Below, one piece after another: positions 25,747 to 34,775 of a stretch of 43,165 bases of DNA. The stretch's first letter is position 1. Every line of letters starts with the position of its first letter. The DNA is from an uncultured Halomicronema sp. (GTDB lineage: Bacteria; Cyanobacteriota; Cyanobacteriia; Phormidesmidales; Phormidesmidaceae). A program made the position numbers and the translations under genes. The notes under the pieces were generated by a model, which ran no database searches, had not been told where the DNA came from, and saw only the letters and a program-made list of their open reading frames with translations. Location of the stretch: the NCBI GenBank assembly GCA_937899725.1, contig CALCCA010000059.1, positions 1 to 43,165 of the forward strand. The letters run 5' to 3'.

Positions 25747-26003
25747 CCCATTCTCGCATTGCTATAGCAGAGGGTAGAAAGGTGCCGGGTGCAAGGTACA
25801 GGGAAGGGCCTTGCCGCCAGCGATCCGGCGAGTAAGACTGTCTAAACCTGACTGCGGCTGCTATATCAAGGGATGACTCTGATTGGGACTGAAACATCTG
25901 TGTCTTTGCGTGGATGCAGTCGCGATTGAATTCAGGGCGTCGGCATTTCCATCAGTCAGACAGCTCTTAACACCAGTTCGGGTTAAGCAAAACCTGTTAC
26001 TTT

Positions 26004-26086
26004 CCCCTCCTGGGAGGGGCTGATGGGGTGGGTTCGAGCCGTCGGAGAAACCCACCCCGTCCTGCGGACACCCCTCCCAGGAGGGG
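26004..26086. repeat. Long compound inverted repeat
   Basis: CCCCTCCTGGGAGGGG (26004-26019) and CCCCTCCCAGGAGGGG (26071-26086) are each self-palindromic and also pair with each other. GGGGTGGGTT (26025-26034) pairs with AACCCACCCC (26049-26058). The whole folds into one long hairpin. It looks like a dispersed non-coding repeat of the type common between bacterial genes. The 733-base gap that holds it (25747-26479) has no supported gene. Confidence 0.75.
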
Positions 26087-26169
26087 ATTTGGCCCTCCAA
26101 CTACTCGCAGATCCCTTGTCAGTCTTATCCCTAATACCAATTCTCTGAAACTGGGCTACAGATCTTCCT

Positions 26170-26209
26170 TTCGACTCCGCTCAAGGAACGTAGGCTGAGC
26201 GGAGTCGAA
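26170..26209. repeat. 14-bp inverted repeat, REP-like
   Basis: TTCGACTCCGCTCA (26170-26183) is exactly complementary to TGAGCGGAGTCGAA (26196-26209) with a 12-base loop. This is the typical form of a small dispersed palindrome. No link to a neighbouring gene is visible. Confidence 0.7.
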
Positions 26210-26271
26210 GCCGACTTGTATGTGTAGCTGTAATTCGTAGAACTGTTATAACTCAGGTCTCTTAGGTATCC

Positions 26272-26308
26272 TCAACAAAATGGCCAGCCCCATACCGGTG
26301 CTGGCCAT
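26272..26308 (-). terminator. Rho-independent-like terminator for the minus-strand giant gene
   Basis: ATGGCCAGC (26280-26288) pairs with GCTGGCCAT (26300-26308) across an 11-base loop. Read on the minus strand, the stem is followed by a T-rich stretch (TTTTGTTG). It lies about 170 bases past the stop codon of the 26480-31630 gene, in the right orientation. Confidence 0.6.
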
Positions 26309-26353
26309 CAAAACATTCCCTTAAACGCATCTCTGGTTCATATCCCAAAAGCA

Positions 26354-26396
26354 GCGCCCTCCTTAGAACTCAGTGCTTCGTGACTAAAGAGGGCGC
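26354..26396. repeat. 13-bp imperfect hairpin downstream of the giant gene
   Basis: GCGCCCTCCTTAG (26354-26366) pairs with CTAAAGAGGGCGC (26384-26396), with one mismatch and a 17-base loop. It stands between the stop of the giant minus-strand gene and the terminator at 26272-26308. It may protect the mRNA 3' end. Confidence 0.5.
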
Positions 26397-26479
26397 CGTT
26401 GCTCATCCCATCTGGATGGCATTCGTGCCGCCTGCCGTTGCCAATCGGGATCAACTGGCGGCGGCGGGCGAGCTGATGA

Positions 26480-29400
26480 TTATCCAGGCGTATAAGCTGG
26501 CTCCATCAGGGCGGGCTGAGTACCGATGGGTAAGGCATCCCCAAACGGATCGAGGTCTGCCGGATCGCTGTCGGTTTCGCCCGTGCCGATCGCCGCGTCT
26601 GCAGCCACCGCATCGGTCGCATTGACCGCCAACACTTCGAACGGATTGTCGAGCATCAGCTCGGGGGCGATCGCGAGTTCGTCGGTGGTCGAAGCCACAT
26701 TCGTGAGCGCATCAGGAGCCGTGAGGTCACCGGTCAGCGGTTCTGATGACGACATGCCCGTCAGCGCATCGACTGTACTCTCAGGGCCTGAGGATGCCGC
26801 TTCTGTACTCTCAACAAAGGCATAGTCCAGACTGGTAGAACCAATTTCCTGACCTTGGCCGCCATCTTTGCTGTAAGCCGTCGCGGTGATGCTAACGTCT
26901 CCCAGTTCCGGCGCTTTGCCCTGATAGTCTTCTTTTTGGTTGCTAAACAGCGTGTAGGGATCAACATTTTCGATGCGATCGCCCACGTTGGACTCGAACT
27001 TCACGCTTTCCACTTCGCCTGCGTAGAAATGGTCAGAGTTGACTCGCGCCCTGACGCTGAACTGGTCCAGATCTAGACCATTGAGGTCGATTTCTGCGCC
27101 ATTCTCCAATTCCTGAACGATGGCGTCCGTTTCGGAGTTCACCAGTACGAATTCGAACATATCCTCGTCGGTGATGGTGTCACCTACTTGGTTAGCCGTT
27201 GGGTCATCCTCAAAGATGTCTTGGCCCAATCCCTTGATGACGAAGTTGCGCATGCCATCGACGGTGATGGCATCAGCGATCGCTGCCGCATCCGTCGCTC
27301 CCCCCTTAAAGCGGAGTAAGCCGAGGAAGGTGTCGTCATGAGCCGCGCCCGCACGGGGGCCACTCTGGTCATCAACGTTTTGCTCTGAATAGACGGTTTG
27401 GTAAAAGTCACCGTCTTTGGTAAAGCTTTCGCCGAGTCGGGTGGTGTGACCGGCCAGCTTGAGCGTGTCTTGGCTGGGGTCAAAGTTATCGATATCGATA
27501 AAGCCAAAGACACCGGCCCAGTGGTCGTAGGCCGCCCCGTTTTCACCGGCCACGCCTTTACCATCGATGCGGCCATCGTTCTTGGTGTGTTTCAGCATGA
27601 ACTTGGGCTGCGCGCCTAGCTCGCTAATGAGCGCTAGGCTGTCGGCACTCTCGTCATCCCCCAAATCAACGCTATGCGTGGCGCCAAAGTATTGAGTCGC
27701 CGTCTGAATGGGATTCGCCTTCAGGTCATCCAGCATTTCGTGGTAGTTGCCTTCGGGAATCTCTTCCGAGCCGTAGATGATGACCGCGTCACTGCCTTCG
27801 CCCGCCTCGGTTAGGGTGCTGGTGTCTGTGTCGGTGCGAATGCTCAGGGTGTCATCGGCGGCAGTGCCGTCAACTTCCTCAACCGTGCTGTCGTTGACTG
27901 CGACAGTGATGCCTTCGACGGGCTCCTGGGGGGGATCCAAGGGTGCCATGATATCGTCGAAAGTCTTGTCATCTGAGTCGTCAGGGCCACCGTCGGGGCT
28001 GCCCGCATCCGACGTACTGTCAATGACCAGATAGCTGAGGTCAACGGTTGCCAGCGGCTCACCTTTGGCACCATTAGCGCTGTAAACCGTGGCGGTGAGC
28101 TTTTGGAGGCCGGTTTCGAGGGTTTGGCCTTTGTAGTTGCCTTTGGTGTCACCAAACAAGGCATAGGGCTCAAAGTTTTCGACCTGTTGCCCAGTGGCAG
28201 TCTCAAATTTGACGCTTTCAACCGCGCCCGCATCAGGGTGATCAGAAGTGACCATCGCTTTGATGCTGTATTTGTTGAGGTCGAAGTCGTTGAGATCAAT
28301 GGTGTCGCCGCTGGCTAAGTCTTCGTAGCCTTCGACCACGGTGTTGGTGTCAGCATCCACCAGGGCAAACGTGATCAACTCTCCGGTTGGATCGGGAGTC
28401 GGATCAGGATCAGGCGTCGGATCAGGATCAGGGTCTGGATCAGGATCAGGGTCTGGATCAGGGTCGGGCACTGGATCGGGATCAGGGTCCGGATCAGGGG
28501 TCGGATCAGGATCGGGAGTTGGATCAGGATCAGGCGTCGGATCAGGATCAGGCGTCGGATCAGGATCAGGTGTTGGGTCTGGATCGGGCGTGGGGTCTGG
28601 ATCAGGAGTGGGATCAGGATCCGGGGTGGGTTCGGGGAACGAGTAGGTCAGTGACTCGCTATCGAGCACGCTACCGGTACCGTTCTTGCCGCTAAATGCA
28701 GTTGCCTTCAGCTCAAATGTACCTGGGCTGACTGACATCCCCTCAAAATCACCATTGATATCGCCAAAAGTCGCATAGGGTTCGACGTTCTCGACTTGCT
28801 GGCCATCTACAGTTTCAAAGACAACACTTTGCACCGCATTCTTGAATTCGGGCTTAACGATCGCCTTAATGGCGTATTGAGTGAAATCGACCTGACCAAA
28901 ATCGATCGCATTCACATCGCTGAATGCCTCAACGACCTCATCCGTCGCGGCATTCACCAGCGCAAATCCTTCAAAAACCTCATTGGGTGTGGGGTCCGGA
29001 TCGGGAGTCGGATCCGGGTCGGGCGTGGGGTCAGGATCGGGCGCGGGGTCTGGATCGGGCGTCGGATCAGGATCGGGAGTCGGGTCTGGATCGGGATCCG
29101 GGTCAGGAGCGCTGCCTTTCAAGGGTGATTCAGGGCGATCGGTATCTTTGAGGAAACCATCATTGCTCAAAGTGATGCGATCGAGCACGTACCCATCGGA
29201 GCGACCAGAGATTTCTAGCCGATATTGGGTGTCTGCCTCTAGCGTCACCTGGGCGGGTGACTTCTTGTGATTAGCATCAAAGGTCGTGCCCCAGCGCAAC
29301 TCTTCGTCCGCCCCGCCGAGGCCAGTAAAGAGTTTGGTCGGGGCCTGCACAACTTCGCCGGTTTCGGCATTGACGATCGCCACGTAAGCATCGTTGCCGG

Positions 29401-31630
29401 TATCGGTACGCTCTTTGCCGCTGCTGCCATTTTCATAGCGATCGCTATCATTCATGACCGCCTTCACCCGACCAGAATGCAGCGCGATCGAGTAGTTGCC
29501 ACCTTCGTCCGTTTCAAAGGTGTAAGAGAGCTTTTGGCCATCGGGAACTTTGCCATAGCTGCTTTTAGCGGCATCCCACAGCAAAGCTTGCTCACCGTCT
29601 ACGTTGACGGCTTCCCAATCGCCTTCTGGGGTGGCTGATTCGGCCTCAATCACCACTTGCCCGTCTGCCGCCAAAAAGACCTGCTCATTCGGATCCGGCG
29701 TGGGGGCAGGGTCGGGCACTGGATCGGGGTCAGGTTCAGGGTCAGGTGTAGGGTCAGGGTCAGGTACCGGATCGGGAATCGGATCGGGACTACCCCCACC
29801 CGATAACTCACTGTTGCGAACAAATAGCACCCAATCTTTATCGGTGTCTTGAGGGGCATCATCTACCTGACGGACGGCTCCCCCTTCTACCTGACCAGCA
29901 GCGATCAGGTCACCGCCAGTGCGCGGGTCATACCAGTACACATCAAAGGTTTCGCCCGCTTGTCCACTCAGGTCAATTTCGACGTTGGTCGCCTCACCGT
30001 AGGGACGATAGGCCACGTAATATTCCCCGGCCTTAGCCATGACGTAGTCGCTATTTTCTGGCGTGACGCCATCGGCTTCCGACATTTCCCAAAAGGGAAT
30101 GTGATTATTGAAGAACTCGGTGGCGGCGGCGGTCCATTCCCAAACCGACTCAAAAGCGTCGAAGGTGTCAACGTTTTGGTCAAAGGAGTGACCATTAGAG
30201 TTTTTGATGTACCAGTTCACGCCGGAACCGCCCACAGTCAGAGACCCCCAGAGAGCCTGCCGCTGGAGCACCTCGTTAGCGTCATCAGGATTGTTGCCGT
30301 AAGGAGTAAAGATGCCGCGATTGCTCGAATCTTCGTCCCAAGCGACAACCCAGGGGTCACCGGCCTCGGCGGATTCTTCGAGATACTGTTGGGTGCGGCT
30401 GCGAATGTTGTTCCCCCCCGTCTGAAACGAAGGGCCGTCGAAGGCTTCAACCCCCAGTAGTGGTTGGTAAACCTGATCGATGTCTCCCGGAAAGGTATGC
30501 ACCACGGTGAGATGGTCATAGCCATCGACCGCTTTGACAAACTCGGCCATATCGACGCGCTGCTGGTCGGTGTTGGTGTTTTCCTCTCCCAAGTTCCACT
30601 GAATGCCGTTGGCGTGGCCAAAGCGGGCAATCATTTCTCGCATGTAAATCAGGCGCTCGGCACTCAAGCTCGAACCCGCCACCGGGGTGCCGCCGTTGAG
30701 CAACTGATCGTTTTCGGTTTCTTGCAGCAGCACATTTTTGTAAATGCCTTGGGTATCCATGTGGTCAAAAACGATTTCCCACTGAGCCAATTTAGACACA
30801 TCAAAAACGGAGAAATCATCGACCGTTAGGCCATTGGTGGAATTAGCCGCATCCGCGATGGAACTTTTATTCTTTTTCACATCGCCGAACGCCTCACTGG
30901 CCCACGGCCACACATCCTGGCCGTCGCCGCCCGCCGTATTGGTAAGCAAGTAGATCGTATTTTGGCCTTGCTCAGCGAGATAGTTGACGGCCCCAATCAG
31001 GTTGTGCCCTTCGTCATTGCCCCAGTCAGGATCGCCGGCATTGTAGCTGTCCGCATGGGTGGAGTAGTCGTGACGGCCTTTCGCCGTGTTGTCGATATCT
31101 TGATTGGCCAGGAAGTTTTCGGGTACGCCCGGGCCGCCGCGAATGAAGTAGTCGCCATCGCCCTGGTATTGCAGGTAGTGGCTGTCTTCGCCTTGCAGCA
31201 GCATGCCCTTGGCGCGAAAGTCTTCGCCAGTTTTATCGGTGGGTGAAATCGCGATCGTTCCCCCCTCACCATCAATGAAATCAACGGCTTGGCCCGCATT
31301 GGGATTAGTGCTGGCAGCAATGTCAGTGCCCGTGCGAAATGACGCTTCGTACGTCCAGTCACCTGCACTGGGGGGATTAAAGTTGACCCGCCACACATTG
31401 CCCGCAGTCGCCCCCGTATCGGCGGCATTCCCATCGGCGGCATAGAAGCCAGGAACGGTGATCACCTCTCCGGTGGTGGCGTTGGTAAAGGTGACATCAA
31501 GACGGTAATCGCGAAAGGTTGACTTCGTTTCGGCAAAAGCCTCTGGGGCGGTAAAGTCAACAGAAATTTTGTGCCAGGTTTTCAATTCACCGGCAACAAC
31601 AAGTGAACTAGAAGCAGCATTATTCAACAT
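26480..31630 (-). CDS. Giant modular DUF5060/glycoside-hydrolase-like protein with Pro-Asp linkers
   Basis: The protein has 1716 residues. The N-terminal region (about 15-135) resembles DUF5060 (L-K-T-W-H-K-I-S-V-D-F). A TIM-barrel-like region follows with W-N-L-G-E-E-N near residue 346, a likely acid/base Glu, and V-A-W-D-E-D-S. A putative collagen-binding-like beta domain (Y-Y-V-A-Y-R-P-Y-G) ends near 615. After a Pro-Asp linker comes a CBM6-like domain (V-I-E-A-E-S-A-T). Then three Ig-like repeats of about 110 residues are separated by Pro-Asp-Pro-Thr linkers and by a domain rich in D-T-D-T and G-D-D-E. There is no N-terminal signal peptide, so type I secretion through the C-terminal region is the best guess. 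Action on an extracellular polysaccharide is inferred; the substrate is unknown. Confidence 0.85.
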   Translation of the reverse strand: MLNNAASSSLVVAGELKTWHKISVDFTAPEAFAETKSTFRDYRLDVTFTNATTGEVITVPGFYAADGNAADTGATAGNVWRVNFNPPSAGDWTYEASFRTGTDIAASTNPNAGQAVDFIDGEGGTIAISPTDKTGEDFRAKGMLLQGEDSHYLQYQGDGDYFIRGGPGVPENFLANQDIDNTAKGRHDYSTHADSYNAGDPDWGNDEGHNLIGAVNYLAEQGQNTIYLLTNTAGGDGQDVWPWASEAFGDVKKNKSSIADAANSTNGLTVDDFSVFDVSKLAQWEIVFDHMDTQGIYKNVLLQETENDQLLNGGTPVAGSSLSAERLIYMREMIARFGHANGIQWNLGEENTNTDQQRVDMAEFVKAVDGYDHLTVVHTFPGDIDQVYQPLLGVEAFDGPSFQTGGNNIRSRTQQYLEESAEAGDPWVVAWDEDSSNRGIFTPYGNNPDDANEVLQRQALWGSLTVGGSGVNWYIKNSNGHSFDQNVDTFDAFESVWEWTAAATEFFNNHIPFWEMSEADGVTPENSDYVMAKAGEYYVAYRPYGEATNVEIDLSGQAGETFDVYWYDPRTGGDLIAAGQVEGGAVRQVDDAPQDTDKDWVLFVRNSELSGGGSPDPIPDPVPDPDPTPDPEPDPDPVPDPAPTPDPNEQVFLAADGQVVIEAESATPEGDWEAVNVDGEQALLWDAAKSSYGKVPDGQKLSYTFETDEGGNYSIALHSGRVKAVMNDSDRYENGSSGKERTDTGNDAYVAIVNAETGEVVQAPTKLFTGLGGADEELRWGTTFDANHKKSPAQVTLEADTQYRLEISGRSDGYVLDRITLSNDGFLKDTDRPESPLKGSAPDPDPDPDPTPDPDPTPDPDPAPDPDPTPDPDPTPDPDPTPNEVFEGFALVNAATDEVVEAFSDVNAIDFGQVDFTQYAIKAIVKPEFKNAVQSVVFETVDGQQVENVEPYATFGDINGDFEGMSVSPGTFELKATAFSGKNGTGSVLDSESLTYSFPEPTPDPDPTPDPDPTPDPDPTPDPDPTPDPDPTPDPDPTPDPDPTPDPDPDPDPVPDPDPDPDPDPDPDPDPTPDPDPTPDPTGELITFALVDADTNTVVEGYEDLASGDTIDLNDFDLNKYSIKAMVTSDHPDAGAVESVKFETATGQQVENFEPYALFGDTKGNYKGQTLETGLQKLTATVYSANGAKGEPLATVDLSYLVIDSTSDAGSPDGGPDDSDDKTFDDIMAPLDPPQEPVEGITVAVNDSTVEEVDGTAADDTLSIRTDTDTSTLTEAGEGSDAVIIYGSEEIPEGNYHEMLDDLKANPIQTATQYFGATHSVDLGDDESADSLALISELGAQPKFMLKHTKNDGRIDGKGVAGENGAAYDHWAGVFGFIDIDNFDPSQDTLKLAGHTTRLGESFTKDGDFYQTVYSEQNVDDQSGPRAGAAHDDTFLGLLRFKGGATDAAAIADAITVDGMRNFVIKGLGQDIFEDDPTANQVGDTITDEDMFEFVLVNSETDAIVQELENGAEIDLNGLDLDQFSVRARVNSDHFYAGEVESVKFESNVGDRIENVDPYTLFSNQKEDYQGKAPELGDVSITATAYSKDGGQGQEIGSTSLDYAFVESTEAASSGPESTVDALTGMSSSEPLTGDLTAPDALTNVASTTDELAIAPELMLDNPFEVLAVNATDAVAADAAIGTGETDSDPADLDPFGDALPIGTQPALMEPAYTPG
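28385..28635. repeat. Tandem repeat coding Pro-Asp-Pro-Asp/Thr linker, main block
   Basis: About 250 bases of degenerate hexamer to 18-mer repeats of the type GGATCAGGATCAGG, read on the minus strand as alternating P-D-P-D and P-T-P-D. It lies inside the giant modular gene between Ig-like repeats 1 and 2. Such tracts expand and contract by slippage, so length probably varies between strains. Confidence 0.85.
28985..29110. repeat. Second Pro-Asp linker tract
   Basis: A shorter copy of the same degenerate repeat (GGATCGGGAGTCGG-like units) joins the CBM6-like domain to the first Ig-like repeat. It is almost free of amino acids other than Pro, Asp, Thr and Ala. Confidence 0.85.
29690..29795. 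repeat. Third Pro-Asp linker tract
   Basis: This repeat (GGGTCAGG/GGATCGGG units) codes the linker between the catalytic-like N-terminal part and the CBM6-like domain. It mixes P-V-P-D and P-E-P-D with P-D-P-D. Confidence 0.8.
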
Positions 31631-32647
31631 AATCTACCGGAAATAACGTCAGTAAGCGGCAGCTATTTCAGCCGCGCGATTGATACTCGGATCGCTAAGA
31701 CATCGAGCACCACAAAACTTGCTCGCACAGGGTCATGGCAGGCGAGGAGCGATCGAGATCAGCGGCAAAATGCTCATGATCTCGGCAGTGAGAACTGATT
31801 GATTTCGAGTTGGCAAGAGCACTCAGCGTCAAGGTCAACCTTGAATTTCAGCTTCGAGCCATGCCTGAACGGTAGATTAATGCCTGATTCCATCTGACTT
31901 GTGGCCAGTGCCAACAAAGTCAGATCTGCGGTGCTTCAGATGCATTATTAAATGGTGGCTAGGAGAGGCAACCCCTTTTTGATGCAGCTACTCTGGGCGC
32001 ATTACTCCAACGGCAATCGTTTTTGTCATGCCCAGCAACTGGATCTAACCAGTCTTCAAGAGCGAATTAGCTTGATCACGTTATCGAACTTATCAGTGAG
32101 GTGCTTAACCCCATTACTTGCTTCAGCAACCTGTAGAGACGCAAGACTGGATTCAGAGGAAGGTAGCAAGGCATCAAAACACCTGATCGCAATATCAGTC
32201 GTTAAGACCTCTAACGCCTTCAATTTCCAGACACTTTTAATACCAGGGCGATAGTTTTCAGAACCTTGGTCAAAAAGCAAGAAGGCTTTCTGTTGGTAAA
32301 TCTCTGCAACCCTTGAACGGGCTCAGCTAAGAGCACAAAGTTCAATAACTGATGTTGTCTTCAAATCAGCAAACTCATTTGCTAACAATTACTTATCCTG
32401 TAAGACTCCATCAACATATCGTAGTCTCCCGGACATGAGTGATGTCAAAATCACTCAAATTCCATCAGTAGAATAAACCTCTGACCTCAGTGGTTCCCTC
32501 TGGTTCTCTCAAGGGTGGTGGTAAGAATTCTAACCAAACTGGCCAAGCGCCCCTCGGCTTACCGACCAAGGCTCGTCGTCACGCTCATCATGGCGGCTAG
32601 AACTGATGTCGCATAGGCGATCGCCGATGACGCAGACAAAGGGCCGA
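31631..32647. other. Gene-free region of about 1 kb
   Basis: No gene is supported. Two small overlapping frames exist, at 31952-32254 plus and 32056-32280 minus. The minus one has a plausible helical composition (L-K-A-L-E-V-L-T-T-D-I-A), but neither shows a family signature. The promoter of the giant minus-strand gene should lie at about 31640-31720. Composition is AT-richer than the coding neighbours. Confidence 0.45.
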
Positions 32648-33640
32648 TCAGGCCTGAATTTCATTGGGGCAGGGTTGACCCGCGCCCACTTGGGTGATGT
32701 TAGCCAACGTGGTGTCGGCGATGTTGCCCAATGCCTCTTGAGTAAAAAACGCCTGGTGGGCAGTAATCACCACATTTGAGAAAGACTGCAGCAGTTGAAA
32801 GGTATCGTCTTGAATCACGGTATCCGAGCGGTCTTCAAAGAATAGGTCCCCTTCTGCTTCGTAAACGTCGGTGCCAAAGTACCCCAGTTGGCCCAGCTTC
32901 AAGGCATCGATCACGGCTGGGGTATCGACCAGGCCGCCACGACTGGTGTTGATCAACATCGCGCCGGGTTTCAGATGCTGCAGTGACTCTGCATTGATCA
33001 GATGGTGCGTTGACGGCAGCAGCGGACAGTGCAGCGACACAATATCAGACTGCGCTAATAGCTCAGACAACGGCACATACTGAGCCCCCAACTGCAAAAC
33101 GCTGGCATTTTCTTGCACGTCGTAGGCCAGTAATTTAGCCCCAAAGCCTTGCATGATATGGGCAAATCGCTGCCCAATCTTGCCGGTGCCCACTACGCCG
33201 ACAGTCTTGCCATAGATATCGAAGCCCAACAGCCCATTCAGCTCAAAGTTGTCTTCGCGCATGCGGTTGTAGGCGCGATAGAGTTTGCGGTTAAGCATTA
33301 AGATCAGCCCCACCGCGTGCTCGGCCACGGCATAGGGTGAGTAGGCAGGCACGCGTACCACCGTCATCCCTAACGCTTGCGCGACGGACAAATCAATGTG
33401 GTTGAAGCCAGCGCAACGCAGGGCAACAATTTGGGTGCCGGTGTGGGCGATCGCCCGCAGCGTCGCGCCACTCAACTCATCGTTAATGAACACGCAGACG
33501 ACAGGAAAACCACTGGCCAGGGTCGCCGTGTTGGGCATCAGGCGCGGCTCAAAAAAAGTCAGTTCATGCTGATAAGACGCGTTAGCGGCGGCAAACGAAG
33601 TTTGGTCATAGGGTTTGGCACTAAAGAAAGCGATTTTCAT
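32648..33640 (-). CDS. ldhA: D-lactate dehydrogenase (D-2-hydroxyacid dehydrogenase)
   Basis: The 330-residue enzyme reduces pyruvate to D-lactate with NADH in the cytoplasm. The ATG at 33640 (M-K-I-A-F-F-S-A-K-P-Y-D) is chosen because it matches the family N-terminus and length; a frame opening upstream to 33766 adds 42 unrelated residues. The NAD-binding loop is G-V-V-G-T-G-K-I-G around 148-156. The catalytic residues are R234 (N-T-S-R-G-G), E263 (D-V-Y-E-A-E) and H295 (I-T-A-H-Q-A-F), spaced as in E. coli LdhA. F-F-E-D-R-S just after E263 is typical of the LdhA branch. It stands alone. It would serve dark fermentation, regenerating NAD. Confidence 0.95.
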   Translation of the reverse strand: MKIAFFSAKPYDQTSFAAANASYQHELTFFEPRLMPNTATLASGFPVVCVFINDELSGATLRAIAHTGTQIVALRCAGFNHIDLSVAQALGMTVVRVPAYSPYAVAEHAVGLILMLNRKLYRAYNRMREDNFELNGLLGFDIYGKTVGVVGTGKIGQRFAHIMQGFGAKLLAYDVQENASVLQLGAQYVPLSELLAQSDIVSLHCPLLPSTHHLINAESLQHLKPGAMLINTSRGGLVDTPAVIDALKLGQLGYFGTDVYEAEGDLFFEDRSDTVIQDDTFQLLQSFSNVVITAHQAFFTQEALGNIADTTLANITQVGAGQPCPNEIQA

Positions 33641-34775
33641 AGACACGCAAGACTGAATGAAGTTGTGAAGCGCGATCGCGGACGAATATGAGCACACGGC
33701 CCATTGCACAGAAAGTTGGGGCGAGGCCCGGGAACGAGTGCTTTGAGAGCCAACGCTTGCCCCCAATCAACGCTCAGTGACGGCTGAAGTGAGCTTGGCA
33801 GACTGACCCGGCCGCTTTCTGCTAAAGCTGAACAAAACGCCAATCACCAGAGAAAAGCGCGGCGATCGGTGAGACTGCTGCTCCATTGCCCTCATCCGCA
33901 GACGCGTTTCATAGACGCCTCCGCAGCTTAAAAGCTCAAGTTTAACCTGGGGTTATTCTGCCAGGGCTCGAATCGTCATGATATCGCCCGGATTGCTCAG
34001 CACCAGCAACACTGATAGTAAAAAAATACTTAAAGCCTGCCTAGCAGCGTTATACCCCTCTCGGCAGATTTTTTGACTGATGCAGGCCGCTGGGAACGCA
34101 TCCATTGCCAACAGTTGGGCTAGCAAGATTGATAGAGTAGACCAACCGGTCAGGCGCCTTCCGTGCACCTCGACCATGCCATCACGTGCTCGCAAGCCAG
34201 CCTTGATCTTGTCTCAGGGCGGATCGCAAGTGCCGGTATTTTCTAGGTAGCTATGATTCTGCAAAGGTTTTAGACTCATTGAGGGGTCGCTCTTTGACGG
34301 CAATTGAGCAGCAGGAGGTCTCTGTTTCATTAACCAAGATTGAACAGTTAGGTGGGGCTCTGATGGCCCAGTATTTTTGCTGAGTCGTTATGTTCTCGGT
34401 CACTTGTCCCGATTCACAACTCCCTCTCTGAGTCCACTGAGGGGATAGATCTCCAGCTTTTACCCCCAAAGGTCGATGAATTAAGGGATAGGGTCAATGT
34501 CCATCTGGGTAGGCTGGTGTTGAGCCAGTGCCCTGTGTACTGATGACAAGTGTCTGACTAGTGCTACCGAACGCAGGCAGCAGGCGGATTGCCCTGTGGC
34601 GAACGGAGCGGCTCAGGACTTCCCAGAAAATCAGACCCCCAGGCATTTTCAATTGATCTCGGTTTTTTCCATCTAGGCCTGGTGTCAGCTAGCCCCAACG
34701 CCAGCTTGCTAATCACTGTTGGGCATTAACTCGACCGCTCATCGCTTTTACACCGTTTGTTGACGATATTTGTCC
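33641..34775. other. Gene-free region of about 1.1 kb
   Basis: No gene is supported. Small minus-strand frames at 33953-34195 (80 residues, with a hydrophobic stretch S-I-F-L-L-S-V-L-L-V-L) and 34251-34469 show no family signature and no convincing ribosome site. The control regions of ldhA (near 33650) and of the large kinase (before 34776) must lie here. Confidence 0.45.

Noticed and set aside
28385-28635. Possible CRISPR-like array
   Set aside because: The repeats are degenerate, very short and contiguous without unique spacers, and they are in frame within a coding gene.
28341-28646. Plus-strand frame coding a pure Gly-Ser-Val repeat protein
   Set aside because: It is the antisense reading of the Pro-Asp linker tract in the giant minus-strand gene.
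31952-32280. Two opposed small frames in the 1-kb gap after the giant gene
   Set aside because: Neither has recognisable motifs or a supporting ribosome site; kept only as a note on the gap.
33641-33766. N-terminal extension of the D-lactate dehydrogenase
   Set aside because: The 42 extra residues do not fit the family; ATG 33640 gives the usual length and N-terminus.
33953-34195. 80-codon minus-strand frame with a hydrophobic stretch
   Set aside because: Start region and composition are not convincing and no family is recognised.
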